Below are positions 16,936-25,085 of a stretch of 64,000 nucleotides of DNA, piece by piece. A model generated the notes under the pieces. That model saw nothing but the letters and a program-made list of their open reading frames with translations. It was not told the DNA's origin and ran no database searches. The stretch comes from Vitreoscilla massiliensis (lineage in GTDB: Bacteria > Pseudomonadota > Gammaproteobacteria > Burkholderiales > Neisseriaceae). Where the stretch lies: assembly GCF_001457815.1 (NCBI RefSeq), contig NZ_LN898221.1, forward strand, positions 1,378,722 to 1,442,721. Reading direction: 5' to 3'. Each line of letters opens with the position of its first letter. The stretch's first letter is position 1. A program made the position numbers and the translations under genes.

Positions 16936-17394
16936 TTACATGTCGGTAATGTAACCATCATTGCTAGGGCTGCAATTGCGCTCAAACCCAGCTAAATCGA
17001 TTCCTGCTTTCATGCGGTTGGTTTCTTTGTTGGGATTGACGGGGTAATCCACTAGCTTGATGTCCAAATTGATGACATCACCTATGTTGGCATTCAATGT
17101 CCCACAATTGGCTTCTTTCAAATAATGGACATAAACCCCTGTCTCAATGTCTTGCAGTTGGAAATACCATGGCCCAGACCCCAGCGGCGATTTAACGTGC
17201 AAGATTTTAAAATCACGGGGCTTAAAAGTTGAGTAGCTTAATTGATCGTAAAGCGGTTTGAAGCCTTCGTTTACCTCAACGTATTTGAGTGAGTCAGGCA
17301 ACATGATGTCTTGCTGTTCGAGTTTCCTGGCAAAATCTTCACCACAAGCACTCAGCCCAATTGCCATTAGAATGGCTAAAAAATATTTCTTCAT
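16936..17394 (-). CDS. Putative lipoprotein of unknown function
   Basis: 152 residues with a short signal peptide ending in the lipobox LSAC, so the mature protein would start at Cys17 and be lipid-anchored. The next residues (GEDFARKLEQQDIML) give no strong inner-membrane retention signal. Two further cysteines (EANCGTL and RNCSP) may pair. Third member of the run of small exported proteins; no recognisable domain. Confidence 0.7.
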   Translation of the reverse strand: MKKYFLAILMAIGLSACGEDFARKLEQQDIMLPDSLKYVEVNEGFKPLYDQLSYSTFKPRDFKILHVKSPLGSGPWYFQLQDIETGVYVHYLKEANCGTLNANIGDVINLDIKLVDYPVNPNKETNRMKAGIDLAGFERNCSPSNDGYITDM

Positions 17395-17501
17395 GATAAA
17401 AATCTTTCTGAAAGAGTTAAAAGTAAAGTGCGACCACAGCTGTCTTAATGCTTAAGTCAGCCGCAGTGCTTGCTTTAAATAGAGATATTGAAATGTCAGA
17501 A

Positions 17502-18131
17502 TTAAGCTGGCTCACCAAAGCGGTTCTCACCCTCACTGCTGGTCAAGCTGAACAACACGATTAAGGCGATGGTGCCAAAGATGGGAATAAGACCCAATAA
17601 CAGCCACCAGCCTGATTTATCAGTGTCGTGTAAGCGTCTGGCACTGACCGCCAATTGAGGGATGACCATGCCCAATGCAAAAATCACAAAAGGCAGAGCC
17701 AATAACAGGCCGAGGTTGTCAGAGATGGCAAAACCCAAGGTGTAGAGCAATTGCAGCGCAAATGAAATCAACACACTGAACAACATCACGGCCCAAAACT
17801 CTTTGCGAGATGCCCGACCATTGAACAACAGGTATTTGTGTTTCACGGCACTGATGGCCAAATCCAATAAAGATGGCTCTTTGTTAACTATGGCTTTAAA
17901 CGGCTTGGCTTTGATAGTGGGTGTCGCAGCTTGAATTTGTGGCACGGTTTGCGCCAACAAATAGACACCTTTGGCATATTGACCAGCCGCTTCAAAATCC
18001 ACCACCACATCACGCAGCGGGAAGCTTTGCTCTTGCCATTCGCTGGTAACAAGCAAATAGCGTTGTCCATCGTCTCCTAAAATCAAACCGCCGCCTTTTT
18101 GGATGGAGAAATCCAAAACTTTTCCTTTCAT
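17502..18131 (-). CDS. Cold-shock-like / DUF805 inner-membrane protein
   Basis: About 209 residues. The N-terminal 60 residues (MKGKVLDFSIQKGGGLILG, DDGQRYLL) look like a small OB/cold-shock-type beta barrel. The C-terminal part is DUF805: YLLFNGRASRKEFW, three or four transmembrane helices, SARRLHDTDKSGWW and a final EGENRFGEP. Fusion of a cold-shock-like domain to a small membrane domain is known; the function is unknown. The start at 18129-18131 is chosen because AAGGGAA lies about eight bases upstream; an ATG two codons earlier sits too close to it. Confidence 0.8.
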   Translation of the reverse strand: MKGKVLDFSIQKGGGLILGDDGQRYLLVTSEWQEQSFPLRDVVVDFEAAGQYAKGVYLLAQTVPQIQAATPTIKAKPFKAIVNKEPSLLDLAISAVKHKYLLFNGRASRKEFWAVMLFSVLISFALQLLYTLGFAISDNLGLLLALPFVIFALGMVIPQLAVSARRLHDTDKSGWWLLLGLIPIFGTIALIVLFSLTSSEGENRFGEPA

Positions 18132-18320
18132 ATGCATTTCCCTTAGCGAGTAAATCGGTATTCGCACAAACAATGTGCTCAAAGTGTGGGCATTGAGCCC
18201 AACGATTCAAGATGAAAATCCACCTAATAGGACTATATAAGTTGAATTACACCTTTTAAGGTTGTTCATGTCAATGAGTTTGTACGCAACCATTGAGGTT
18301 GATTAAAAGTGGTGTGTGAC

Positions 18321-18662
18321 ATGGACAAAGTAAGCATCAAACAAAAATTGGGTAAGTCGATTGCCAAGGCACGCATTGCCCAAGACATGACTCAAGAAGC
18401 GGTGGCTGAGAAACTGGGCATAGGCAATGAGGCGATGTCACGCATAGAGCGTGGTATTGTCGAGCCGTCGATTACCCGTATTTTTGAATTGGCCGAGATT
18501 TTGAAGTGCGATGTGCAAACCTTGTTGGGAGAGGCTACCCCCAATTTGAATGACAAGGTATTGGAGTTGTCGCAAAAGATGGAGCAACTCAATACCCAAG
18601 AACAAGGCTTTGTGCACCTGCAAAGCCTGCAACTGATTGAACAATTACAACGCTACAAATAA
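18321..18662 (+). CDS. Xre-family HTH transcriptional regulator
   Basis: 113 residues. Residues about 8-62 are a Cro/C1-type HTH (LGKSIAKARIAQDMTQEAVA, EKLGIGNEAMSRIERGIVEP). The C-terminal third (LNDKVLELSQKMEQLNTQEQ) is a probable coiled-coil dimerisation helix. It is the only rightward gene in the island module and could repress the leftward genes beyond it, which is inference. A GTG four codons upstream is an alternative start; neither has a strong ribosome-binding site. The stop codon overlaps a shared terminator hairpin. Confidence 0.85.
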   Translation: MDKVSIKQKLGKSIAKARIAQDMTQEAVAEKLGIGNEAMSRIERGIVEPSITRIFELAEILKCDVQTLLGEATPNLNDKVLELSQKMEQLNTQEQGFVHLQSLQLIEQLQRYK

Positions 18663-18689
18663 ACCAAGCCACCTGAACGTGGCTTGGTT
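18662..18689. terminator. Bidirectional terminator between convergent genes
   Basis: AACCAAGCCAC and its exact complement separated by CTGAAC, lying precisely between the stops of the rightward Xre gene and the leftward Api92-like gene, so it probably serves both. Confidence 0.8.
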
Positions 18690-19124
18690 CTATGCCCACA
18701 TGGCTTCATGTTGGTAATGTTCATCTTCTTGGTGATGTGACAGACCATACAAGCATGCCTTGGCATTGTGGTATTGGTACACGCAAACTACCTCTGGCCA
18801 CCGCGCCATCAAGGCTTGGTAGACTTTTACAGGCGGTGACCATATCGTGCTGAAGTTAAGTTGCAATGAGGTTTCGGTTTCCTCCTTATGGGTTAATACA
18901 CCATTACTGGCTGTACTCCAGTGTTGGGTACGCCAACGCTTGAGCTGCTGCACAAACACATGATTGCGTTTGGCCAGTTGCAGGGTTTGCGGTGGTGGTA
19001 ACAGCAGACTGAAATCCAGTACAGGCTTGGTTGAGGTAGGTTCAAGCAGTAATGACTGCTTGATTGCAGCGATGCTCTCAGCATTGCCCATCAGCAATAA
19101 CACATTGTGACACTGATGTTTCAT
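18690..19124 (-). CDS. Api92/YubB ferredoxin-like domain protein (putative)
   Basis: 144 residues. The C-terminal half (LQLNFSTIWSPPVKVYQAL, MARWPEVVCVYQY) resembles the ferredoxin-like domain of Api92/YubB (DUF1281) proteins, where a W.PP.......(M)...(W)P..... pattern is typical. These are found on plasmids, phages and islands; function unknown. An AGGAGG box precedes the ATG, and the start overlaps the stop of the upstream gene by 4 bp, indicating translational coupling. Family call is moderate. Confidence 0.6.
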   Translation of the reverse strand: MKHQCHNVLLLMGNAESIAAIKQSLLLEPTSTKPVLDFSLLLPPPQTLQLAKRNHVFVQQLKRWRTQHWSTASNGVLTHKEETETSLQLNFSTIWSPPVKVYQALMARWPEVVCVYQYHNAKACLYGLSHHQEDEHYQHEAMWA

Positions 19125-20014
19125 GGTGCAGCCTCCTGTGTTTTGGGCAATAACTTCTGTTTCAGACTGGTGGTGGATTGCACTTCAATACCTGACGGTG
19201 GTTCTTGATTGGTAGTAGGATAAAACTCTTCCACCACTTCCAAGCCTTCATCTTCGGTGACTTCGAATTCACCATTGGCAAAGCCCAGTTTGGCCGCATG
19301 GTCTAGGGCTTGTTGGTCAAAGCCAGCTTGTTGTCGGTTAAGATTGGTTTCTGTGGCCATGGCAATGGACTGAGCCAAACTGTGTTCAGGCCGTGTGGTG
19401 ATATCCACATAGAAGATGGCTTGCCGAAAAGATTGTGTGGTGGATTTACCGCGGATGCGCAGTGCCAACGGTAAACTGGCCAATTGATTGTTAGACACGG
19501 CACTGAAATAATGCAAACGGCTGAGTAAGGTACGGATGCTGTTGTAACCTGTGGTGCGAAACACAAAAGTGCCCAACTCGTCTTCGTCACCTATCAATAC
19601 ATTCAAACGACCATACGGTTTGCAATAGCCTGCTTGGCCATATTCACAAGCCATAGGGCTAGGACAAGCCAATGATTCCATGCCTTTGGCTGTCATGCGT
19701 TTACAGGTTTCACCATTGCCCACGCACACAGGCCGACCTGTTTTGTGGTCAAACATGGAATACTGAGCACGAAAGTTTAAATCAGGGTCATTGAACAGCA
19801 AGCGAATGGGGATGATGCGTAACTTACTGCTGTCTTCTCCTTGCCGCAATTCTGTGTCCAATGGATGTTTCACCCACTGGCCTTTGCTTTGCACTTGGGT
19901 GGTGATGGTGAATTCATCGTCTTTCTCGGGCATGCGTTTGCCGTTCTTCTCAACCACTTTACCGATGGAGATGCGCCCCAATACGGGAGGGGTAATGGCG
20001 AGTCCTTTGATCAT
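19121..20014 (-). CDS. Recombination directionality factor-like / putative metal-binding island protein
   Basis: 297 residues starting MIKGLAITPPVLGRISIGK. The middle has a CxGxxExC / CPSPMACEYGQAGYCKPYG cysteine cluster, a likely zinc or Fe-S site. This pattern matches proteins annotated as recombination directionality factor-like or 'hydrolase or metal-binding' on integrative conjugative elements and islands. There they sit beside YqaJ and DUF932 genes, as here. The start at 20012-20014 has an AAGGAGT box. If it is an RDF it would bias an integrase towards excision; the only integrase trace nearby is dead. Confidence 0.65.
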   Translation of the reverse strand: MIKGLAITPPVLGRISIGKVVEKNGKRMPEKDDEFTITTQVQSKGQWVKHPLDTELRQGEDSSKLRIIPIRLLFNDPDLNFRAQYSMFDHKTGRPVCVGNGETCKRMTAKGMESLACPSPMACEYGQAGYCKPYGRLNVLIGDEDELGTFVFRTTGYNSIRTLLSRLHYFSAVSNNQLASLPLALRIRGKSTTQSFRQAIFYVDITTRPEHSLAQSIAMATETNLNRQQAGFDQQALDHAAKLGFANGEFEVTEDEGLEVVEEFYPTTNQEPPSGIEVQSTTSLKQKLLPKTQEAAP

Positions 20015-20052
20015 GGTATGACTCCTTAAATAAAAATATTCCCCCAATGGCA

Positions 20053-20088
20053 AACAGCCCCACTGCAAAGTGAGGCTGTTGGTTTGAG
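20053..20088 (-). terminator. Terminator hairpin after ardB
   Basis: Imperfect inverted repeat (AACAGCCCCACT and AGTGAGGCTGTT) between the ardB-like gene and the next leftward gene. Confidence 0.55.
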
Positions 20089-20177
20089 GGGTATGGAACA
20101 GTGTTGCTGGGAATGCCCTTACTTAATGCAGCAGAAATGAACATGCATGCGGTAAGATATGAGTGATTAATGGTTGC

Positions 20178-20657
20178 TTAATCTATCAATTTCAGAATGG
20201 TGTTGCTGCTTGGGTGTTCCAAAGCAAAGTCACGCAAGGCATGGAAACTGGTGATCACTTTGTGCAATTCGTCTGAATCGGTCTGTAAATTAAAAGACAA
20301 GTCTGACAAGGTCATCAAACTAACCACAATCGAAGCGGTTTCCGCATCCACTGTGGCACTGCTGCCATTGGGGCTGTTCACTGTGATGGTATTGTCGTCA
20401 TCCAGTGCCATCACAAAGCCACCCTTACTGAGGTGGTAAAACTCCCAATAACCACCGTCGTATGGCTCCAAAAATTGCTTGGCAAGGTAAAACAGGCAGT
20501 TTTGAAATACCGCATGGGCTCTGCCCAAATAGTGAGGTAGGAAATACAGCCTTTGGCCGATTGCACACTGGGTTTTGTTGATGGGTGTGGTTGCAAGAAC
20601 ATTGGTATTGGTGCTTACTTGGCTTAGGGTTTCTTTATTGGTTTGAATATCGGACAT
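20178..20657 (-). CDS. ardB: Antirestriction protein, ArdB/KlcA family
   Basis: 159 residues. The ArdB/KlcA signature is present: GQRLYFLPHYLGRAHAVFQ, PYDGGYWEFYHLSKGGF, ETASIVVSLMTLSDLSF and a final RDFALEHPSSNTILKLID. These proteins block type I restriction-modification in vivo without mimicking DNA and are carried by conjugative plasmids and islands to survive entry. An AAGGAAA box precedes the ATG. Its presence supports the view that 18-25 kb is mobile DNA. Confidence 0.9.
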   Translation of the reverse strand: MSDIQTNKETLSQVSTNTNVLATTPINKTQCAIGQRLYFLPHYLGRAHAVFQNCLFYLAKQFLEPYDGGYWEFYHLSKGGFVMALDDDNTITVNSPNGSSATVDAETASIVVSLMTLSDLSFNLQTDSDELHKVITSFHALRDFALEHPSSNTILKLID

Positions 20658-20749
20658 GGTTTTTCCTTGGGGTGGGTTAAGAATGGGTGTAACGGGATAG
20701 AGGGTGTAGAGACATCAGCAGTACAACGCTTTAATGCCTCACAAACAAA

Positions 20750-20771
20750 ACAGCCACCTTCGGGTGGCTGT
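20750..20771 (-). terminator. Terminator hairpin after yqaJ-like gene
   Basis: ACAGCCACC, TTCG, GGTGGCTGT: a 9-bp GC-rich stem followed on the minus strand by TTTTGTTT. Sits 70 bp past the YqaJ-like stop. Confidence 0.8.
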
Positions 20772-20840
20772 GTGTCAGGTGATGCTAATTAATGAGAAGG
20801 ACTTGGTTTGAATTGAATTCTTTTGAATCATGTGTAAGAG

Positions 20841-21851
20841 TTAAGCCAGTACCGTAAACCGTCTGCTGCCTGCTCTAGTAGTGAAGTATGGAGCCACCAA
20901 GTCTGGATGTTCTTGGCTCAGTGTTTTGCTGTCCAATACCTTGGCATCAGCGGTTTTCTTCCACGCAACCGAGCCGTTGCGAAACTGGGCATGGCTGTGT
21001 TCGGCCATGGTTTGTTGGATGCGTTGCTTTAACAGGCTTTCTTTGGCTTTGTAATCGTCCAAATGATTGCGTATGGTCAGCAACTCATCAAACACCGCAT
21101 TCATATCGGCATCGTAAGTCAAATCCAGAATGTGGCCATTGTCGTGTTGAAACAAGGCTTGTAAGGCCTGGGCAGCAGAATCACTGCCATCGGCTGCGGG
21201 AGGAATGTTGTTTTCTACATGCCACCAGAACTGTGCTTCCAATTCAATCAGCTGGGCAATCAAGGCTTCATCTCGATACACACGATGTATCTGCAAATCT
21301 TGCCCTGCTATCAATACCGCGACATCGGCAGCTTGTTTGCCTGTCACTGCCAATTGGTGCATCACCTGTACCAATACATATTCAGGCACACTGTCTTTCC
21401 ATGCCTTGGCACCATAAGCGCCTGCGGTTTTGCATTCCAAGATTTGTACATCGGATTGGCCTATGACCTCACGGTCGATATTGGCCAACATAAAAGGATG
21501 CTCAGGGTGTTGCAGGATGGCATTGACCTTACGTACCTTATTGCCTGTGCGTTTGCTGTAATGGGTGGCTACTATCGGCTCCAATACTGTGCCCCAATAA
21601 GTGGGGTGGGTATCATCGCTGGGATTAATCTGATTCAAGCTCTGTTCAGGTTGGGTTTTTTCTATCCATAGAGCCAAACGGGATTGATAAGGGTTTAAGC
21701 CCAAAGCAGTGGCTGCATCAGAACTGCCCAAGCCTGAGCGTCGGGCTTCTAGCCATTCATCACGGCTCAAGTCTTTGGTCTTAACCAAACGCAGTGGTGA
21801 TTTGGCTTTGGCGATGTGATGGGTATTGTTACGGGTTTTCGGGAGGTTCAT
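20841..21851 (-). CDS. YqaJ-family viral recombinase / lambda-type exonuclease
   Basis: 336 residues. The YqaJ (lambda exonuclease, PD-(D/E)XK) fold is indicated by DEWLEARRSGLGSSDAATAL, GTVLEPIVA (the conserved glutamate) and the core VQILECKTAGAYGAKAW with E-x-K. A helical C-terminal third (YKAKESLLKQRIQQTMAEHS) follows. Such proteins degrade one strand of double-stranded DNA to prime recombination, normally with a single-strand annealing partner; none is obvious here. The ATG at 21849-21851 is six bases after AAGGA. Part of the leftward island operon. Confidence 0.88.
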   Translation of the reverse strand: MNLPKTRNNTHHIAKAKSPLRLVKTKDLSRDEWLEARRSGLGSSDAATALGLNPYQSRLALWIEKTQPEQSLNQINPSDDTHPTYWGTVLEPIVATHYSKRTGNKVRKVNAILQHPEHPFMLANIDREVIGQSDVQILECKTAGAYGAKAWKDSVPEYVLVQVMHQLAVTGKQAADVAVLIAGQDLQIHRVYRDEALIAQLIELEAQFWWHVENNIPPAADGSDSAAQALQALFQHDNGHILDLTYDADMNAVFDELLTIRNHLDDYKAKESLLKQRIQQTMAEHSHAQFRNGSVAWKKTADAKVLDSKTLSQEHPDLVAPYFTTRAGSRRFTVLA

Positions 21852-21951
21852 CTTCATTCCTTTCAGACATAAAAAATCCCCCAGCGGCCACAGCCACCAG
21901 GGGAGCAAGTCATTCAAGATAAGGGAATAATACAGTATTTAAGATAAAGGT

Positions 21952-22965
21952 CTAAGCCACCAATTGCAAGGCTTGTTCCAAGGCTTTTTGTTTCATTTGT
22001 GCGCCATTGCCAAACCAAGCAGAGTCTACGCGGTTTTCAGAAGAGCGGGCTTGGCGTTCATGGTCCACAAATTCGGTCACCGCACAGAGCAAACCCCAAG
22101 CCGTGTCTTTGGCTGCGGTCAATTCGGCACCTCGGCCTTGACCGTTATACATGGCCTGTAACTTCTTATAGGCACGCTCATTGGGAATGATGTTGTCTGC
22201 TGGACCATTCACCAATTTCAAATGGGATTTGTGGCCAAGGGCTGGAACCACATCTGTTGAATTACTGCTTAATAAGGTTTCAAAGTAACGGTTGGCTTCT
22301 TTGACATTGACCTTGCGTTCAGACAAGACTTTCATCTCGTACATGAATTGATCCCACTGTGAGACCGCAATGCCCAGCCGTTGTTTGACCGCATCGGCAT
22401 CGAAGTTAGAGCGGTGAGACACTTTAACCGCTTGCTCAGACCCACTTACTGCAATCGATAAAGTGTTGTTACACACCACACGCACCGTCGTGGGCATCGC
22501 TACCGTAGCCAAGCTGCCATCACAAGAAGTGGCCAATAACACATAGCCATTGATCACATCAGTGCCTTTCAAGACCGTGGCCTTGCCTGTGCGTGCCAAT
22601 GCCCAAAACTTGCGCCCACCCTTGAGCACACCTGCGGTTTCCAATTCAAAACCTGCATACTCGGTTAAGTCACGGTAAAACTCCAATACCTCCATGGGCT
22701 GTACCACTTGGTAGCGGTTAGAAACCACTGACAAAGCTGTGTTGGTATCGCTGCGGTACAAGACTTTTTGCTCAGGGGATGAGCCAAACATGGAGACGTG
22801 ACTGGGGGCATCAATGGCAAAGTGCACAGGTGACTCTTTGATTTGCCAATCCATGCCAGCGGCCTGAGCCCATACTTCTATTGCTTGTTTCTTAGGTAGT
22901 TGCTCACCTAAGCCATGCCAAGGGGTTTGGCCTGTGTAGGCCATGGTTTCAATTAAATGTGCCAT
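21952..22965 (-). CDS. DUF932 phage/plasmid-like protein
   Basis: 337 residues. It has the family pattern: N-terminal TPWHGLGEQL, RYQVVQPMEVLEFYRDL, GGRKFWALAR, and VRVVCNNTLSIA. DUF932 proteins are common on plasmids, phages and integrative elements beside YqaJ and RDF-like genes; their role is unknown but proposed in DNA metabolism. TAGGAGC precedes the ATG. Confidence 0.9.
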   Translation of the reverse strand: MAHLIETMAYTGQTPWHGLGEQLPKKQAIEVWAQAAGMDWQIKESPVHFAIDAPSHVSMFGSSPEQKVLYRSDTNTALSVVSNRYQVVQPMEVLEFYRDLTEYAGFELETAGVLKGGRKFWALARTGKATVLKGTDVINGYVLLATSCDGSLATVAMPTTVRVVCNNTLSIAVSGSEQAVKVSHRSNFDADAVKQRLGIAVSQWDQFMYEMKVLSERKVNVKEANRYFETLLSSNSTDVVPALGHKSHLKLVNGPADNIIPNERAYKKLQAMYNGQGRGAELTAAKDTAWGLLCAVTEFVDHERQARSSENRVDSAWFGNGAQMKQKALEQALQLVA

Positions 22966-22974
22966 AGTTCGCTC

Positions 22975-23277
22975 CTAGTCCCAATATCTGCGTTGTTTGA
23001 ATTCATGCCCACAAGCCATACACACGCAGTTGTTTAACAAATGCTCATCAATGACCATGCCGATTTCACCACCCACCAACGAGCCAGTCTTGGCAAACGT
23101 GATGTATTGGTAAACCTGCTGTGGCAATTTGGGTATCGGTAATTTGTTTCCAAAGAAAGGAAACAACATACCAACAGCGATACCTCCCACCGCCCCTAAG
23201 ACTTGGCCAACGGTTTGAGCGGTTTTTCTTTGTTGAATATGGTGTAAGCCACATTCAGGACAACAGTGATAGTCCAT
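22975..23277 (-). CDS. Small zinc-ribbon protein with glycine-zipper segment
   Basis: 100 residues. N-terminal CPECGLHH and C-terminal CMACGHEF make a split four-cysteine zinc ribbon. Between them lies a glycine-rich hydrophobic stretch (VGQVLGAVGGIAVGMLFPFFG), like glycine-zipper membrane segments. It ends 9 bp before the DUF932 gene, so it is co-transcribed. I do not recognise the family. Confidence 0.75.
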   Translation of the reverse strand: MDYHCCPECGLHHIQQRKTAQTVGQVLGAVGGIAVGMLFPFFGNKLPIPKLPQQVYQYITFAKTGSLVGGEIGMVIDEHLLNNCVCMACGHEFKQRRYWD

Positions 23278-23295
23278 GTTTCACCTCACGAAAAA

Positions 23296-23315
23296 GCCCA
23301 AGACATTGCTTGGGC
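23296..23315 (-). terminator. Terminator hairpin after Gp2-like gene
   Basis: GCCCAAG and its complement around ACATTG; on the minus strand the stem is followed by TTTTTCGT. It lies between the Gp2-like and zinc-ribbon genes. Confidence 0.6.
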
Positions 23316-23386
23316 GGGTTAATGACACATGGATGGTATGTGTTTGAAATTATCTATAATCAATTCTCATTCATTCACATCGGCCT

Positions 23387-24004
23387 TCAATACAGTCTGG
23401 GCCTGCCTGCATTGTGATTAATACTGCCTTTTAGCTGCCCTCTAAAGAAAGTGCGAGGAGTACGTTGCCCAGATGGGAATTGGCTCAGTGTCATTTCATC
23501 GAATTTACAAAAGTAAGCTGCCACATCATTCAATACCCTGCGCTTGTCTATTTCATGGTATTCCACCATACCAATGCCTGTTTGTTCATACTGCCTGGCA
23601 TGACAGTTAAAGTAGTAAGCCAATTGTTGTCCCACTATGGTATTGACCCAATAGTCTCCAATTCGAATTGCTTTGTGGGAAGCATTAATAACTTTATTCC
23701 CATCAAAAAAGAACATGGCATGTAAATGCCAACCTTTCTGCTCACCATATTCCAGTTTCATTAGATAAGTTAGCATATGGTTGAATATGCTGTTACTACG
23801 ACTGTAGTTTCTGAGTTTGGCAATATAGTCTTTGATATGAGACTGCTGTAGTTGGTGCGCATAGGCATCGTTAAAGCATAAATCCAATCTGACCACCAAT
23901 ACCTTGGAGTAGTTGGTAAACAGGTCATCAAGCAATTGATGGACTTCTCTGAGATTGCGTTGGTTGTATGCGTATTCTGAAACAAAGGTTTGATTTTGGT
24001 ACAT
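23387..24004 (-). CDS. Inovirus Gp2-like (YagK/YfjJ) replication protein
   Basis: 205 residues. The core matches the YagK/YfjJ C-terminal domain found in P4-like satellites and inovirus Gp2 proteins: VLVVRLDLCFN, then LEYGEQKGWHLHAMFFFDG, whose HxH resembles the metal-binding motif of HUH nucleases, then later QLAYYF and DVAAYFCK. It probably starts replication of the element by nicking DNA, though that is inferred from the motif. AGGAAATCACA precedes the ATG. No inovirus coat genes are nearby, so this is an island copy. Confidence 0.8.
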   Translation of the reverse strand: MYQNQTFVSEYAYNQRNLREVHQLLDDLFTNYSKVLVVRLDLCFNDAYAHQLQQSHIKDYIAKLRNYSRSNSIFNHMLTYLMKLEYGEQKGWHLHAMFFFDGNKVINASHKAIRIGDYWVNTIVGQQLAYYFNCHARQYEQTGIGMVEYHEIDKRRVLNDVAAYFCKFDEMTLSQFPSGQRTPRTFFRGQLKGSINHNAGRPRLY

Positions 24005-24320
24005 TGTGATTTCCTGATATTGATTGCATCTCGCACTTTCATCAGGGAAGGGTTTAATACTGGCTGGCTGAATGGATTTAATATTTGGCTATAATTAATT
24101 GAATACTTATAAATTATATTTAAATCCTAAATTACGATTGCCAGTCAAAGGCCGTAAATAACCCATGGTGAATGATAAAAATGATGGAGATTTAAACAAT
24201 AAATAATAGATTTGAGCTACATAGTTAAGATAAGTATGGAATTCGATGCCCCAAAACAAATGACCCCAATCTTTTAAAATTGAGGTCATTTATTGGAGTT
24301 CGATGCAAATAGGCAAGATA
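24005..24320. other. Intergenic region between Gp2-like and AlpA-like genes
   Basis: AT-rich, no credible gene. It contains the hairpin at 24258. Two near-identical 13-mers, TGGAATTCGATGC (24237) and TGGAGTTCGATGC (24294), flank that hairpin. Confidence 0.6.
24258..24291 (-). terminator. Terminator hairpin after alpA-like gene
   Basis: AAATGACCCCAAT and ATTGAGGTCATTT, a 13-bp stem with one mismatch, 30 bp past the AlpA-like stop. Confidence 0.65.
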
Positions 24321-24542
24321 TTAGGAAGTTAAATTCTGATTTGGATTTCTTTTGCTCATTACCCAAGCATCAATCTCAGATTCTATCCAGCGGTTTATAC
24401 CACCCATGTTTTTAAGGGGTTTAGGGAAATCAGGTTTATAGCGTTTTGACTTAGGATTCATCCAATCGTAAATGGTCGATTTACCAGCTGAAATCTTTTG
24501 GGCAACTTCGCGTATGTTTAATAAGTTGATGTCTGATGCCAT
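24321..24542 (-). CDS. AlpA-family HTH regulator (excisionase-like)
   Basis: 73 residues. LLNIREVAQKISAGKSTIYDWM is a MerR/AlpA-type winged helix, followed by FPKPLKNMGGINRWIESEID, the hallmark of AlpA proteins. These activate the integrase or act as excisionases in P4-like satellites and islands. The ATG at 24540-24542 has TGGAGTT upstream; a longer frame extends upstream without a better site. It is the first gene of the leftward island module, which fits a regulatory role. Confidence 0.88.
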   Translation of the reverse strand: MASDINLLNIREVAQKISAGKSTIYDWMNPKSKRYKPDFPKPLKNMGGINRWIESEIDAWVMSKRNPNQNLTS

Positions 24543-25085
24543 GATTTGAACTCCATTTGAAATATAAAGATGGAAGTGAATGTGCAATTTGATACTGCTG
24601 ACAACTCACTCTCATACATGGCTATTGCTGAGAAATTTTATATATAAATAAAATCTCATTATTCAAATCTCTCATTTATATGTCTGAATATTTCAATTCA
24701 AAATGAAATTTATCAACTATCTTAATAACTTCACCATTTCATTCCACTGAGTACTTTTAAGTAAATATGTGTGTTTTGGACTAGATACTCTTATGCATCT
24801 TCTATCCAAATTTTAAATACAAAAAATTCATCAATGAGAGTGCTGAATAAACCGTCAATGCTAAGTTTTAAATATGATAAGCAAAATAAAGAATCAAAAA
24901 ATAATTATATATACTATATTTAAAGATAATTTATTACAGACATTATGATAAATATCTTTATTTATCATAATGATAATTTTTTAAGTATGCTTATATATAT
25001 ACATAAATATGATTTAAATATATAAATAATGCCGATAAAATATTATTTATATAAATAAAAAATATTATTTAAATAAGGATTAAAT
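24543..25085. promoter_or_regulatory. AT-rich divergent control region with inverted repeats
   Basis: About 540 bp of very AT-rich DNA between the divergent AlpA-like and orphan genes. It holds a perfect inverted repeat at 24941-24972 (CATTATGATAAAT, 6-nt spacer ATCTTT, exact complement), a GATAAT-rich cluster, and near 25030-25075 two AAATATTATTTA-type repeats. It may be an operator region or an origin for the island. No gene seen. Confidence 0.5.

Noticed and set aside
24237..24306. 13-bp direct repeat TGGA(A/G)TTCGATGC as an attachment site
   Set aside because: The copies flank only a terminator hairpin, 45 bp apart. Attachment sites of an island would lie at its two ends; this is more likely chance or local duplication.
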